A stretch of DNA of 22,665 bases from the NCBI GenBank assembly GCA_964568355.1, contig CAZMRK010000092.1:1-22665 (forward strand), read 5' to 3'. Below the pieces are notes generated by a model that ran no database searches, was not told the origin of the DNA, and worked only from the letters and a program-made list of their open reading frames with translations. A program made the position numbers and the translations under genes. The DNA comes from JAJPJX01 sp964568355 (GTDB taxonomy: Bacteria; Acidobacteriota; Terriglobia; Bryobacterales; Bryobacteraceae). Shown here piece by piece: positions 15,358 to 22,665 of the stretch (within the stretch, counting starts at the first letter, position 1; each line of letters opens with the position of its first letter).

Positions 15358-16943
15358 TGAAGCGCGCACTCTGGGGACTGCTGCTGTGTGCGGCTCCGCT
15401 GTGGAGCCAGGCCTTCGATCTGGTTCTGACCGGCGGGCGGATCGTGGACGGTTCCGGCAATCCGTGGTATCGCGCCGATATCGGCATTCGCACCGGCCGC
15501 ATTGCGGAGATCGGCCGCCTGGCAAGCCGGCCGGGGCGGCGCACCATCGACGTGCATGGGCGGGTCATCTCGCCGGGCTTCATCGACATGATGGGCACCA
15601 ACAGCGAGCCCCTTCTGGCCGGCCGCAACAGCGCGCAAAGCAAGCTGCGCCAGGGGATCACCACCATTCTGGCCGGTGAAGGCGGATCGGTGGCGCCCAG
15701 CCGGAAGTGGCCGCGATTTCGCGAATACTCGCAGGCGCTCGAACGGGCCGGCATCGCGATCAATGTGGTGCATGATGTGGGAGCGGCGCAGGTGCGCCAG
15801 ATGGTGATCGGCGACGAGAACCGCAAGCCCACCGCCGCGCAGATGGAGCGCATGAAAGCGCTGGTAAATGAGGCGATGGAAGACGGTGCGGTAGGGCTTT
15901 CGACCGCGCTGATCTACCCGCCGGGAACCTACGCCACCACCGAAGAAATCGTGGAACTGGCCAAGGTGGCGGCCCGGCATGGCGGCATCTATCTCACCCA
16001 CATGCGCAACGAAAGCAACCAGGTGCTGGACGCGATTCGCGAGTCCATCCGCATCGGCGAAGAAGGCGGCTTGCCGGTCCACATCTTCCACCTGAAAGCA
16101 GCCGGAGAGCAGAACTGGCCGCTGATGGCCCAGGCGATCAGCCTGATCCAGAGCGCGCGCGACCGGGGCCTGGAAGTGACCGCGGATATTTACCCGTACA
16201 TCCGCAATGGAATCGGCCTGGGTTCCTTTCTGCACCCGCGGCACTATGCCGCCGGCCGGACAGCGTTCCTCCAGACATTGGGCGATCGCAAGGTGCGAGA
16301 GGAGCTACGGCGCGAGGTGGAAACCACTTCGGATTGGGAGAACTGGTATCTGCACGTAGGGCGAAACTGGGACAACGTGCTCATCGCGCAGGTCGACGAA
16401 GGAATGGACAAGCGCTTTGAGGGCAAGTCCATCGCCGAAGTCGCGAAACTACGCTCGGTAGACGAGTGGACCGCCTTCTTCGACCTGGTGCAGGCAGGCC
16501 AGGTGCAGGTGAATCCGAAGAGCATGAACGAAGACCAAAAGCACCAGGCCCTGCGGACGGAGTGGATCAGCGTCTGCACGGACGCCCCGCCTACCGACAT
16601 CGCGACCACCAGCAACGCGCACCCACGAGCCTTCGGATCGTTCGTGCGAATCCTGTCAAAGTACGTGCGGGAGGAAAAAGTGATCTCGCTCGCGGCGGCG
16701 GTACGGCAAATGAGCTCCCTGCCCGCCAACCAATTGCACCTCTACGACCGCGGCCGCATCGCCCCAGGCATGGCCGCGGACCTGCTGGTCTTCGACCCCG
16801 ACCATCTGGAAGATGTCGCCAGCTTCACCAAGCCCCTGGCATTTCCGAAAGGAATGCCCTACGTAATCGTAAACGGCCAGGTAGAAATCGACGATGGCCG
16901 GTTCACGCCGGCCAACGGAGGCCAAGTCCTGCGCGCGCACTGA
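15357..16943 (+). CDS. D-aminoacylase-like amidohydrolase, exported
   Basis: A 528-residue protein with a signal peptide (MKRALWGLLLCAAPLWSQAF), so periplasmic. It belongs to the amidohydrolase superfamily, N-acyl-D-amino-acid deacylase branch: FDLVLTGGRIVDGSGNPW (20-37), GVISPGFID-like core (VISPGFIDMMG, 70-80), THMRNES (214-220, ligand H215), HIFHLKAAG (242-250, H245), CTDAPPTD (407-414, catalytic D409) and the C-terminal GRIAPGMAADLLVFDP (466-481). The HxH pair normally after FID is replaced by MMGT. The cysteine ligand of D-aminoacylase (NCGFS region) is replaced by AGEGGS, where E108 could take over. It lies at the end of the ADH/KduD operon (TGATG overlap). The longer frame starting at 15120 is rejected because it overlaps the SDR and lacks the signal peptide. 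Confidence 0.85.
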   Translation: MKRALWGLLLCAAPLWSQAFDLVLTGGRIVDGSGNPWYRADIGIRTGRIAEIGRLASRPGRRTIDVHGRVISPGFIDMMGTNSEPLLAGRNSAQSKLRQGITTILAGEGGSVAPSRKWPRFREYSQALERAGIAINVVHDVGAAQVRQMVIGDENRKPTAAQMERMKALVNEAMEDGAVGLSTALIYPPGTYATTEEIVELAKVAARHGGIYLTHMRNESNQVLDAIRESIRIGEEGGLPVHIFHLKAAGEQNWPLMAQAISLIQSARDRGLEVTADIYPYIRNGIGLGSFLHPRHYAAGRTAFLQTLGDRKVREELRREVETTSDWENWYLHVGRNWDNVLIAQVDEGMDKRFEGKSIAEVAKLRSVDEWTAFFDLVQAGQVQVNPKSMNEDQKHQALRTEWISVCTDAPPTDIATTSNAHPRAFGSFVRILSKYVREEKVISLAAAVRQMSSLPANQLHLYDRGRIAPGMAADLLVFDPDHLEDVASFTKPLAFPKGMPYVIVNGQVEIDDGRFTPANGGQVLRAH

Positions 16944-16955
16944 TTCTTTTGTGGG

Positions 16956-16973
16956 GTGGTCCCCCGGGACCGC
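16956..16973. repeat. Short GC-rich inverted repeat between convergent genes
   Basis: GGTCCC-CC-GGGACC (16958-16971) extends by one wobble and one G-C pair to 16956-16973. It lies in the 37-nt gap between the D-aminoacylase-like gene and the topoisomerase-RecQ gene. It could act as a terminator stem, but no T-run follows it on either strand. Confidence 0.4.
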
Positions 16974-16980
16974 TAACGAA

Positions 16981-19900
16981 CTAGGCCCGCTCGTGGAGTA
17001 GACGAAAGATCTGCGAGCCATACTTCTCCACCGTGCTGATGCCGACACCAGGAATGCGGAGAAGTTCCGCCGCAGTGGCAGGCTGGCCGGCAACAATCGC
17101 GCGGAGAGCGTTATCCGTCAGAATGCGGAAGGCCGGGACGTTGCGGCGTTTGGCTTCACTCAGCCGCCAGGCCCGCAGCGCATCCTCCGTGCCGGAGCGA
17201 ACCTCGGATTGGGAAGCCACCTTTACCTGACCGGCCGTCTTTGGAGAGGCAACCTTAGCAGACGCCTTCGGCGCCGCAGCTACCGCCGCCTTCTTGCGGG
17301 CTTTTTTCTTCTTCTTAACCGCGGCGGCAACATCCTTCAAAGCCAGCAGGATCGGTGTTCCTTCGTTGGCGTCCCTACCCTGGCTGGTGAGGCGCACTTT
17401 ACGATAGTCGATCCGCCTCCCGTCTTTTTCGAAGGACTCGTCGGAAACCTGCACCAGGCCGGCCCGAGCCATCCCCCCGAGCAAACTTTCAAAAGCCTTG
17501 CGATCGAGCGAGCCGTCGGCAAACAGCTCGGTATACAGCCGCCCCGTGGAGGGCCCGTCGGTGCGCCGGAGCGAGACCAGAACACGGAACATTGCCTGCT
17601 TTTCGGTTTCGGTAGCGTTCCGGAAACGCTGGGCAATACAGCCGCCGGGATCGCAGAAATCGCAGATGCCGCAGGGCCGCCGGGCATCGGCATAGTCACC
17701 GAAATGGGTGACCAGGGCCAGCATCCGGCAATGATTGGTGTCCGTATAGCGCAGTACCAGTTCGAGTTGAGCGGCCTTGTGCTGCCCCTGCGCTCGATAA
17801 GGATCACTCCAGCCGTCCTGCCCGCGGGACACATTTTCGGCGTAGTCGATGACAGCCCCGCCGTGAATCCAGAGTTTCTCGAGAGCCCGGTCGAATTCGT
17901 CTGGCCCCATGCGGACCTTTTTCAGCAGCAGTTCCTTGGGAATCGGCTCGGCGTCCAACTGCCGGAAGATGCGATCGAGCACCATGACGTCCGGGTAGTC
18001 GCGCTCGAAGAAGTAATCATGCGTGTAGCGGTCCGCGTAAGAGTGCATCAGGACCGCACGCGAAGGGAGGCCATCGCGTCCGGCGCGGCCGATCTCCTGA
18101 TAGTACGCTTCGATGCTGCCGGGCAGAGCGGTATGCATCACCGTACGGACATCCGGCTTATCGATGCCCATGCCGAACGCGATCGTCGCGACCATGACTT
18201 CGAGCTTACCCTCCAGAAAGCGGGCCTGAACCTCCTTGCGGCGGTTGGCATCGAGACCGGCATGGTAGGCAGCCGCGGGATACTCCAGGCTCAATTCATA
18301 AGCCAGGCTTTCAGTGGCTTTGCGGGTTGGCGTATAGACGATCGCCGGGCGGCGCCCCTCCTCCTGCAGAATCTCGTGAACCACCGCTGGACGCCCGCTG
18401 GGAACCACCTCTACTACTTCGATCGCGATGTTGTCCCGGCGGAAGCCGTGGATAAAGCGATTGGGCGCCAGCAAGCCGAGCTGTTCGGCGATATCGTTCT
18501 GCACCAGAGGCGTCGCTGTAGCGGTAAGGGCCACCACCGGAGCCGGCCGCAGCATGGGCAGATACTGGCCAAGCATCCGATAGTCCGGCCGAAAATCGTG
18601 CCCCCATTGGGAGATGCAGTGAGCCTCATCAACCGCGATCAGCGTAGGCCTGCGCTTGGCCAGCATCTCCGGAAAACCGCTGACCCGCATCCGTTCCGGG
18701 GCAATGAACAGAAACTGGAGCTTACCGTTCAGGTAGTCGAAACAGACCTGCCGGGAGGAGGCGCGGTCCCTGCCGGAATGGATCCGGTCCACCGCAAAGC
18801 CGTGCTGTTTGAGCTTGGCTACCTGATCCTCCATGAGCGCGATCAGCGGGCTGATCACCAGCGTCGTGCCGCCGCGCGCCAAGCCGGGTAACTGGTAGCA
18901 AAGCGACTTGCCAGAACCGGTGGGCATCACCAGCAGGACATCCTCTCCCAGCGTGGCAGCGCGGCAGACGGCCTCCTGGTTGGGACGGAACGAAGAGAAG
19001 CCGAAAGCTGAATGCAGCAGTTCGGTGAGGTCCTCAGTGGCCGGCGCGGTGAGAACCGGCCGCGGAGCAACGGCTTCGAGTGGCGCCTCAGGCGCAGGTA
19101 CTGGGGCTGCCGCAGGCTTGGCCGGACTCTCTCCCACCTTGCCCACCACTTCGCGCACGTAGTCTTCGATCCCCTCCAGGAACGGGCCCAGCTTCGCCGC
19201 CCCCCGCTGGATGCGCTTAAGATAGGCCTCCCACTGGCCCGTCATGATCGGGCTCTTGACCTCGGGGTGAACAACCTGAATCAGGTTGATGCCCTTCTCC
19301 GTCGCCTCCAGGCTCTTGCCCTGGCGCACGACGTAATTGCGCTGGAGCAGCACCTCGATAATCGCCGCGCGCGTAGCCGGTGTACCCAGGCCGGTCTCTT
19401 TCATGGCGTCGGAGAGTTCCTTCTCGTCGAGCGTCTTCCCGGCGGTCTCCATCGCGGTGAGCAGCGTTGCCTCCGTGAAGCGCTTGGGAGGGCGGGTGCG
19501 CTTGCGGACCGATCGCACATCGGTGACCGTCTGCGGCTGGTCGGGTTTCAGTTCCGGCGGCAGCACCTGATCGGAAGCATCCTCGGCGCCCTCTTTCGTA
19601 CGGCCGCGTTCCTTCTTCTTTTCCGTAGCGATATCCAGGACCTTCCAACCCACTTGCTGAACGGCGGTTCCGGAGGTGTGATAACGATCGACGACTTCCG
19701 CGTTGGTGATGCGCGTGATCACCGTGGTGACCGACCAGATGTGGTCATCGTGCCAGGCGCTCAAGAGCCGGCGACAGATCAGATCGTAGATTTTTTGCTC
19801 GTCCGGAGAAAGGGAAGCCCTTTCGGGAGAAGTGGTCGTCGGAATGAGCGCGTGATGGTCGGTGACCTTGGAGTCGTCAACAAAGCGGCGGCCGAGCGGC

Positions 19901-20991
19901 CTCTCTCCTGTGCCGGGCGCCAACGCGGATTGGTAAGGGCCCGCAATCGTCTGCACGATGCGCGGCAGAGTCTTGGCGACATCGGCCGAAAGGTGCCGAC
20001 TGTCGGTCCGTGGATAGCTGATGAGCTTATGGCGCTCGTAGAGGGCCTGGGCCAGTTCCAGCGTCTTCTGGGCGCTGTATCCGTAAAGGCGGTTGGCGTG
20101 GCGCTGTAACTCGGTCAAGTCGTAAAGCAGCGGCGGGGCCATGCGCTGCGTTTCGGCCTGGATGGATTCGATGCGCGCTTCTCCGGTGCGGGCGCGCTCC
20201 ACGATGCTTTCCGCCTCTTCTCCGCCAACCGGCAGGCGTGTAACCCGCTGCTCCTTTTCGATACGGAACCAGGTGCCCTGATAGCTGGCCGGCGGCTCGA
20301 TCCCGGTGGGCGAAAAGGTCGCCACCACTTCCAGGTAGTCTTCGGGGACAAATGCCTGGATAGCAAGTTCCCGTTCGACCAGCATGGCCAGCGTAGGCGT
20401 CTGAACCCGCCCCACCGAAAGCTCCTCCCGATACGCCAGCGAATAGGCTCGCGAGAGATTCATGCCGACCAGCCAATCGGCACGGCTGCGGCCGCGGGCG
20501 GCATCGGCCAGAGGATCGTACTCGGCGCCGTCGCGGAGATTGTCAAAACCTTTGCGGATGGCGTCCGGCGTCAGAGAGGAGATCCACAGCCGGCTGAACG
20601 GCTTATGACAATCGGCGGCCTCATAAATGTAGCGAAAGATGAGCTCGCCTTCCCGCCCCGCGTCCGTAGCGCAGACGACACGCGCCACACGAGGCGAGTT
20701 CAGGATCTTGCGAACAACCTCGAACTGGCCCTTGGTCTTCTCATAGACCACCAGGGGCCACTCACGCGGCAGCATGGGCAGCAGATCGCGGCGCCAGTGG
20801 CGCCACTCCGGCTGAATCTCGTGCGGTTGGGCCAGCGCCACCAGGTGCCCGATGGCCCAGGTAACCACGTAGCTGTTGCCGTGCAGGTAACCGTCGCCCT
20901 GTTGAGTGGCTCCCAACACGCGGGCGATATCCCTGGCGACGGAGGGTTTTTCAGCCACGACGGCAGTTTGTGCGGCAGAATCGCTGGACAT
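16981..20991 (-). CDS. Topoisomerase III (type IA) - RecQ helicase fusion protein
   Basis: One uninterrupted 1336-residue ORF holding two enzymes. Residues ~8-615 are a type IA topoisomerase of the TopB type: VAEKPSVA (12-19), toprim TDAGREGE (109-116), LSVGRVQTPTLAML (191-204) and the active-site YPRTDS (326-331, Y326), then GLGTPATRA (534-542). An Ala/Pro-rich linker (~616-652) leads into RecQ: FRPNQ (668-672), Walker A PTGSGKS (690-696), DEAH (788-791), TATATP (823-828), QEIGRAGRDG (965-974), the zinc cysteines C1088, C1107, C1110, C1113, a winged-helix region, a Lys/Ala-rich linker (1221-1260) and a C-terminal HRDC domain (~1265-1335). RecQ helicases and Topo III normally act as partners that resolve recombination intermediates; here they are covalently joined. 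Start ATG at 20991 with a weak upstream GAAG. The usual topoisomerase C-terminal zinc fingers are absent. Confidence 0.95.
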   Translation of the reverse strand: MSSDSAAQTAVVAEKPSVARDIARVLGATQQGDGYLHGNSYVVTWAIGHLVALAQPHEIQPEWRHWRRDLLPMLPREWPLVVYEKTKGQFEVVRKILNSPRVARVVCATDAGREGELIFRYIYEAADCHKPFSRLWISSLTPDAIRKGFDNLRDGAEYDPLADAARGRSRADWLVGMNLSRAYSLAYREELSVGRVQTPTLAMLVERELAIQAFVPEDYLEVVATFSPTGIEPPASYQGTWFRIEKEQRVTRLPVGGEEAESIVERARTGEARIESIQAETQRMAPPLLYDLTELQRHANRLYGYSAQKTLELAQALYERHKLISYPRTDSRHLSADVAKTLPRIVQTIAGPYQSALAPGTGERPLGRRFVDDSKVTDHHALIPTTTSPERASLSPDEQKIYDLICRRLLSAWHDDHIWSVTTVITRITNAEVVDRYHTSGTAVQQVGWKVLDIATEKKKERGRTKEGAEDASDQVLPPELKPDQPQTVTDVRSVRKRTRPPKRFTEATLLTAMETAGKTLDEKELSDAMKETGLGTPATRAAIIEVLLQRNYVVRQGKSLEATEKGINLIQVVHPEVKSPIMTGQWEAYLKRIQRGAAKLGPFLEGIEDYVREVVGKVGESPAKPAAAPVPAPEAPLEAVAPRPVLTAPATEDLTELLHSAFGFSSFRPNQEAVCRAATLGEDVLLVMPTGSGKSLCYQLPGLARGGTTLVISPLIALMEDQVAKLKQHGFAVDRIHSGRDRASSRQVCFDYLNGKLQFLFIAPERMRVSGFPEMLAKRRPTLIAVDEAHCISQWGHDFRPDYRMLGQYLPMLRPAPVVALTATATPLVQNDIAEQLGLLAPNRFIHGFRRDNIAIEVVEVVPSGRPAVVHEILQEEGRRPAIVYTPTRKATESLAYELSLEYPAAAYHAGLDANRRKEVQARFLEGKLEVMVATIAFGMGIDKPDVRTVMHTALPGSIEAYYQEIGRAGRDGLPSRAVLMHSYADRYTHDYFFERDYPDVMVLDRIFRQLDAEPIPKELLLKKVRMGPDEFDRALEKLWIHGGAVIDYAENVSRGQDGWSDPYRAQGQHKAAQLELVLRYTDTNHCRMLALVTHFGDYADARRPCGICDFCDPGGCIAQRFRNATETEKQAMFRVLVSLRRTDGPSTGRLYTELFADGSLDRKAFESLLGGMARAGLVQVSDESFEKDGRRIDYRKVRLTSQGRDANEGTPILLALKDVAAAVKKKKKARKKAAVAAAPKASAKVASPKTAGQVKVASQSEVRSGTEDALRAWRLSEAKRRNVPAFRILTDNALRAIVAGQPATAAELLRIPGVGISTVEKYGSQIFRLLHERA

Positions 20992-21055
20992 CGGACTTCA
21001 AATCCCTATGGTGCCACACCGCCCCAGAAACCTGATTGCGTATTTGCAGACACCT

Positions 21056-21085
21056 ACCGAGCCGCGACCGTAAGGGAGCGGTTTA
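21056..21085. repeat. GC-rich intergenic element resembling a dispersed repeat
   Basis: An ACCGAGCCGCGACCGTAAGG stretch followed by GAGCGGTTT. CCGC and GCGG form a small stem with flanking A-T and G-T pairs and a 12-nt loop. From memory it resembles short intergenic repeats of Solibacter-like genomes. It lies in the 91-nt gap between the M64 peptidase stop and the topoisomerase-RecQ start and reaches the peptidase TAA. Only one copy is in the window. Confidence 0.4.
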
Positions 21086-22465
21086 GGGTGACGCATAGAG
21101 GCGGATCACGCGCTCAATCGCCCGGCGGCAGACGCTGCAGAAGCCCACCTCATCGCGGGTGAACATAATGCAATCCTCCTGCGGACGGTAGTAGCCGCGG
21201 GATTCGTAAAGCGAGCCCTCGAAGGCTCCCGTCTGGCGGGCGTGGGGGCCGGAAGCCAGCAACCTCGTCGTGCGCTCCCGCTCATCGCGGAAAAGCGCTT
21301 CCATCTCCTGCTCCGGGCGATGCGCCGCGCGGATCTGGCGGCGTTTGCCCTGGATCTCCTTCTGCATCGCCTCAAACTCGGCCTTCGGCCAGGGCGTGGG
21401 CAGCGGGGTGCCAGACGTGACGAGATCCTTCCACTTGGCGGCCTGCGGATCAGCGGTCGCGTTCGGCTCCCAGGGCTCCAGGCGCCGGGTATCGTTTTCA
21501 TACGCTACATCGGAGGTGTAGTATTCATCGGCCAGCCCGGCGAAATGATGACCGAATTCGTGCACGAAAACGTAAGGTGTGAAGGCGTTATCGGCCGCGA
21601 CGGTGGCATATAGGTTGAAGATGCCTCCTCCGCCGTACTTGCGGTCGTTGACGATGATCTCGATGAACTCGTACGGAGCGGCCGCCGCAGCCTCGCGTAA
21701 GCGCTTGTTGTCGAACGTCAAAACGTAGCGCTCGGAGCCAAAGGCATCGTAGTTGGCCCGCAAGGCGGAACGGCGATAGACGCCATCGGAGGGCCGCGCC
21801 ACGCCGCTTTCCGGGGAAGGCGTGTCCACGGCCCAGACGTTGAAATCGCGGCGATGCTCGCGGAAGGGCGGCTGGGCGAATAGAATCTCCGCCAGGCGCC
21901 GGGCATCCTGGTGCCATTTTTCCATTTCGGCGGCACTGTAGCCGTCGCCCATGAGCAGGAGATCCACCTTTTCGCGCGGATCGCCGTTTTGCATGACGGC
22001 CCAGGGCTTGGGAGCCGAAGCCAGCGAGGTGTGATCGATCGAAGGATCGGCGGGATCCACCAGCACCGACCACACTTCACGAAAGGCATTCTGCGAATCG
22101 CGCTTCTGGAGGACCACCTGAACCGGGCCGGCGGGCATCGGAAACCGCAGGGACTCGTGAAAGCCGCGGTGCGATTGCTTGGCTTCATCGGTGGTCTCCC
22201 ACTCGCCGTAGATGCTGGCAAAGCCGCGCGAATAGAGCGGCTGGTTGGTGCGCCGGTCAAGGACCGTGAAGAAATACTTCCCCAGGTTGGTGTCGTCGAA
22301 AGCCTTGCCGGGAGGACCAGGCCACGCCCCTTCTACCGCCAGCCCATCCAGAGCGAAATGCTCTTCGTGGGCGTCTCCGGTGTGGAAGTAGTCCAGGCGG
22401 AGGGTGCGCGGACCGGCCGGGCCGGCCGCCAGGAATGCGGCGAGAGCAAGCATCGGGGAGAGCAA
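21083..22465 (-). CDS. M64-family (IgA peptidase-like) metallopeptidase, exported
   Basis: A 460-residue secreted zinc protease. The N-terminus is a short hydrophobic signal-like segment (MLALAAFLAAG). Residues ~20-140 form a beta-rich domain like the N-terminal domain of M64 peptidases. The catalytic domain has DLLLMGDGYSAAEM (168-181), FNVWAVDTPSPESG (208-221), GGGGIFNLYATVAADN (278-293) and the zinc-binding HEFGHHFAGLADEY (302-315; H302, E303, H306). Cysteines near the end (C432, C443, C446) may stabilise the fold. The family name comes from one IgA-cleaving member; most others, including soil ones, have unknown targets. Start is TTG at 22465 (an in-frame TGA lies two codons before it) or ATG at 22453; neither has a good ribosome binding site. 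Residue numbers count from the TTG. Confidence 0.9.
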   Translation of the reverse strand: MLSPMLALAAFLAAGPAGPRTLRLDYFHTGDAHEEHFALDGLAVEGAWPGPPGKAFDDTNLGKYFFTVLDRRTNQPLYSRGFASIYGEWETTDEAKQSHRGFHESLRFPMPAGPVQVVLQKRDSQNAFREVWSVLVDPADPSIDHTSLASAPKPWAVMQNGDPREKVDLLLMGDGYSAAEMEKWHQDARRLAEILFAQPPFREHRRDFNVWAVDTPSPESGVARPSDGVYRRSALRANYDAFGSERYVLTFDNKRLREAAAAAPYEFIEIIVNDRKYGGGGIFNLYATVAADNAFTPYVFVHEFGHHFAGLADEYYTSDVAYENDTRRLEPWEPNATADPQAAKWKDLVTSGTPLPTPWPKAEFEAMQKEIQGKRRQIRAAHRPEQEMEALFRDERERTTRLLASGPHARQTGAFEGSLYESRGYYRPQEDCIMFTRDEVGFCSVCRRAIERVIRLYASP

Positions 22466-22503
22466 AGCTCAGAGTAGCTCCCGGCCGGTGGCCCGGGCAA
22501 GAC

Positions 22504-22665
22504 TCACTTGGGTAGGACGGATTTCGGAATCTTCAGGGCCATCGTGCCGGCAACCGTCACCACCAGGTAGCGCCCCTGGTAGCCGATGATCATATGCGCA
22601 CCGACCGGATCGAGACCGTGCTCTTTCGTCAGCCAGTGCACCATGTCCGTGGTTGCCATCTGGAG
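22504..22665 (-). CDS. Acetamidase/formamidase-like protein, C-terminal fragment
   Basis: Only the last 53 residues are present; the gene enters from the right edge. The sequence has MATTDMVHWLTKEHGLDPVG, then AHMIIGYQGRYLVVTVAGTM and ends KIPKSVLPK before a TGA at 22504-22506. An 'A..DMV.WL...GL....A.ml.g..G...v' pattern resembles the end of FmdA/AmdA acetamidase/formamidase proteins, which hydrolyse short amides. With so little sequence the call is tentative. It is upstream of the M64 gene on the same strand with a 38-nt gap, so the two may be cotranscribed. Confidence 0.55.
   Translation of the reverse strand, partial: LQMATTDMVHWLTKEHGLDPVGAHMIIGYQGRYLVVTVAGTMALKIPKSVLPK

Noticed and set aside
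14485..15525. 346-codon minus-strand open frame across the ADH/SDR/amidohydrolase junctions
   Set aside because: It spans three well-supported plus-strand genes and shows no domain.
17209..18891. 560-codon plus-strand open frame inside the topoisomerase-RecQ gene
   Set aside because: It is antisense to the RecQ helicase motifs, has no recognisable domain, and has the Arg/Ala/His-rich composition of a shadow frame in high-GC DNA.
20640..20670. Toprim motif DAGREGE instead of DPDREGE, suspected loss of a metal-binding Asp
   Set aside because: DAGREGE is, to my knowledge, the normal form in a large TopB subgroup (for example in Firmicutes), so it is not evidence of inactivation.
16981..20991. 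Reverse gyrase as identity of the fusion protein
   Set aside because: Reverse gyrase has its helicase at the N-terminus and no RecQ zinc/HRDC region; here the order is reversed and the helicase is clearly RecQ.

Overview
The window reads as a chromosomal segment from a high-GC, Gram-negative soil-type bacterium. Several enzymes carry Sec or Tat export signals, and catabolic families such as creatininase, SMP-30, LmbE deacetylases, D-aminoacylase, a UxuA-like TIM barrel and an M64 peptidase are mixed together. This pattern suggests Acidobacteriota, perhaps the Solibacter/Bryobacter group; that placement is inference from gene content and style, not from a marker gene. I saw no tRNA, rRNA, CRISPR array, transposase or phage gene. 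Coding density is very high.

Left part (1-6456): the start of a YceH/DUF480 gene leaves the window on the minus strand, divergent from an EamA-type DMT transporter. A small exported protein of unknown function follows. Then comes a minus-strand operon read right to left: exported SMP-30/gluconolactonase-like beta-propeller, YbaK-type Cys-tRNA(Pro) deacylase (ATGA overlap), and a SWIM-plus-SNF2 helicase split into two frames by an apparent single-base frameshift near 3865.

Middle part (6520-16943): an accessory-looking catabolic block. It holds a creatininase-family amidohydrolase, an MFS transporter cotranscribed with a Tat-exported mannonate-dehydratase-like TIM barrel, two overlapping secreted LmbE genes that together encode three deacetylase domains, a Tat-exported fold-type III PLP protein of the D-threonine aldolase/alanine racemase type, and a three-gene operon of zinc alcohol dehydrogenase, KduD-like SDR and exported D-aminoacylase-like amidohydrolase. 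Taken together this looks like import and breakdown of N-acylated or uronate-type compounds, but the substrate cannot be read from the sequence.

Right part (16981-22665): the standout is one 1336-residue ORF joining a type IA topoisomerase (TopB-like) to a complete RecQ helicase with zinc-binding and HRDC domains, so both halves of the RecQ-Topo III strand-passage machine are in one chain. It is followed (minus strand, upstream) by an M64 metallopeptidase gene and the C-terminus of an acetamidase/formamidase-like gene that leaves the window.

Several intergenic inverted repeats were found. The clearest is a 31-nt-arm imperfect palindrome between convergent genes (7321-7395). A repeat-like GC-rich element lies at 21056-21085.
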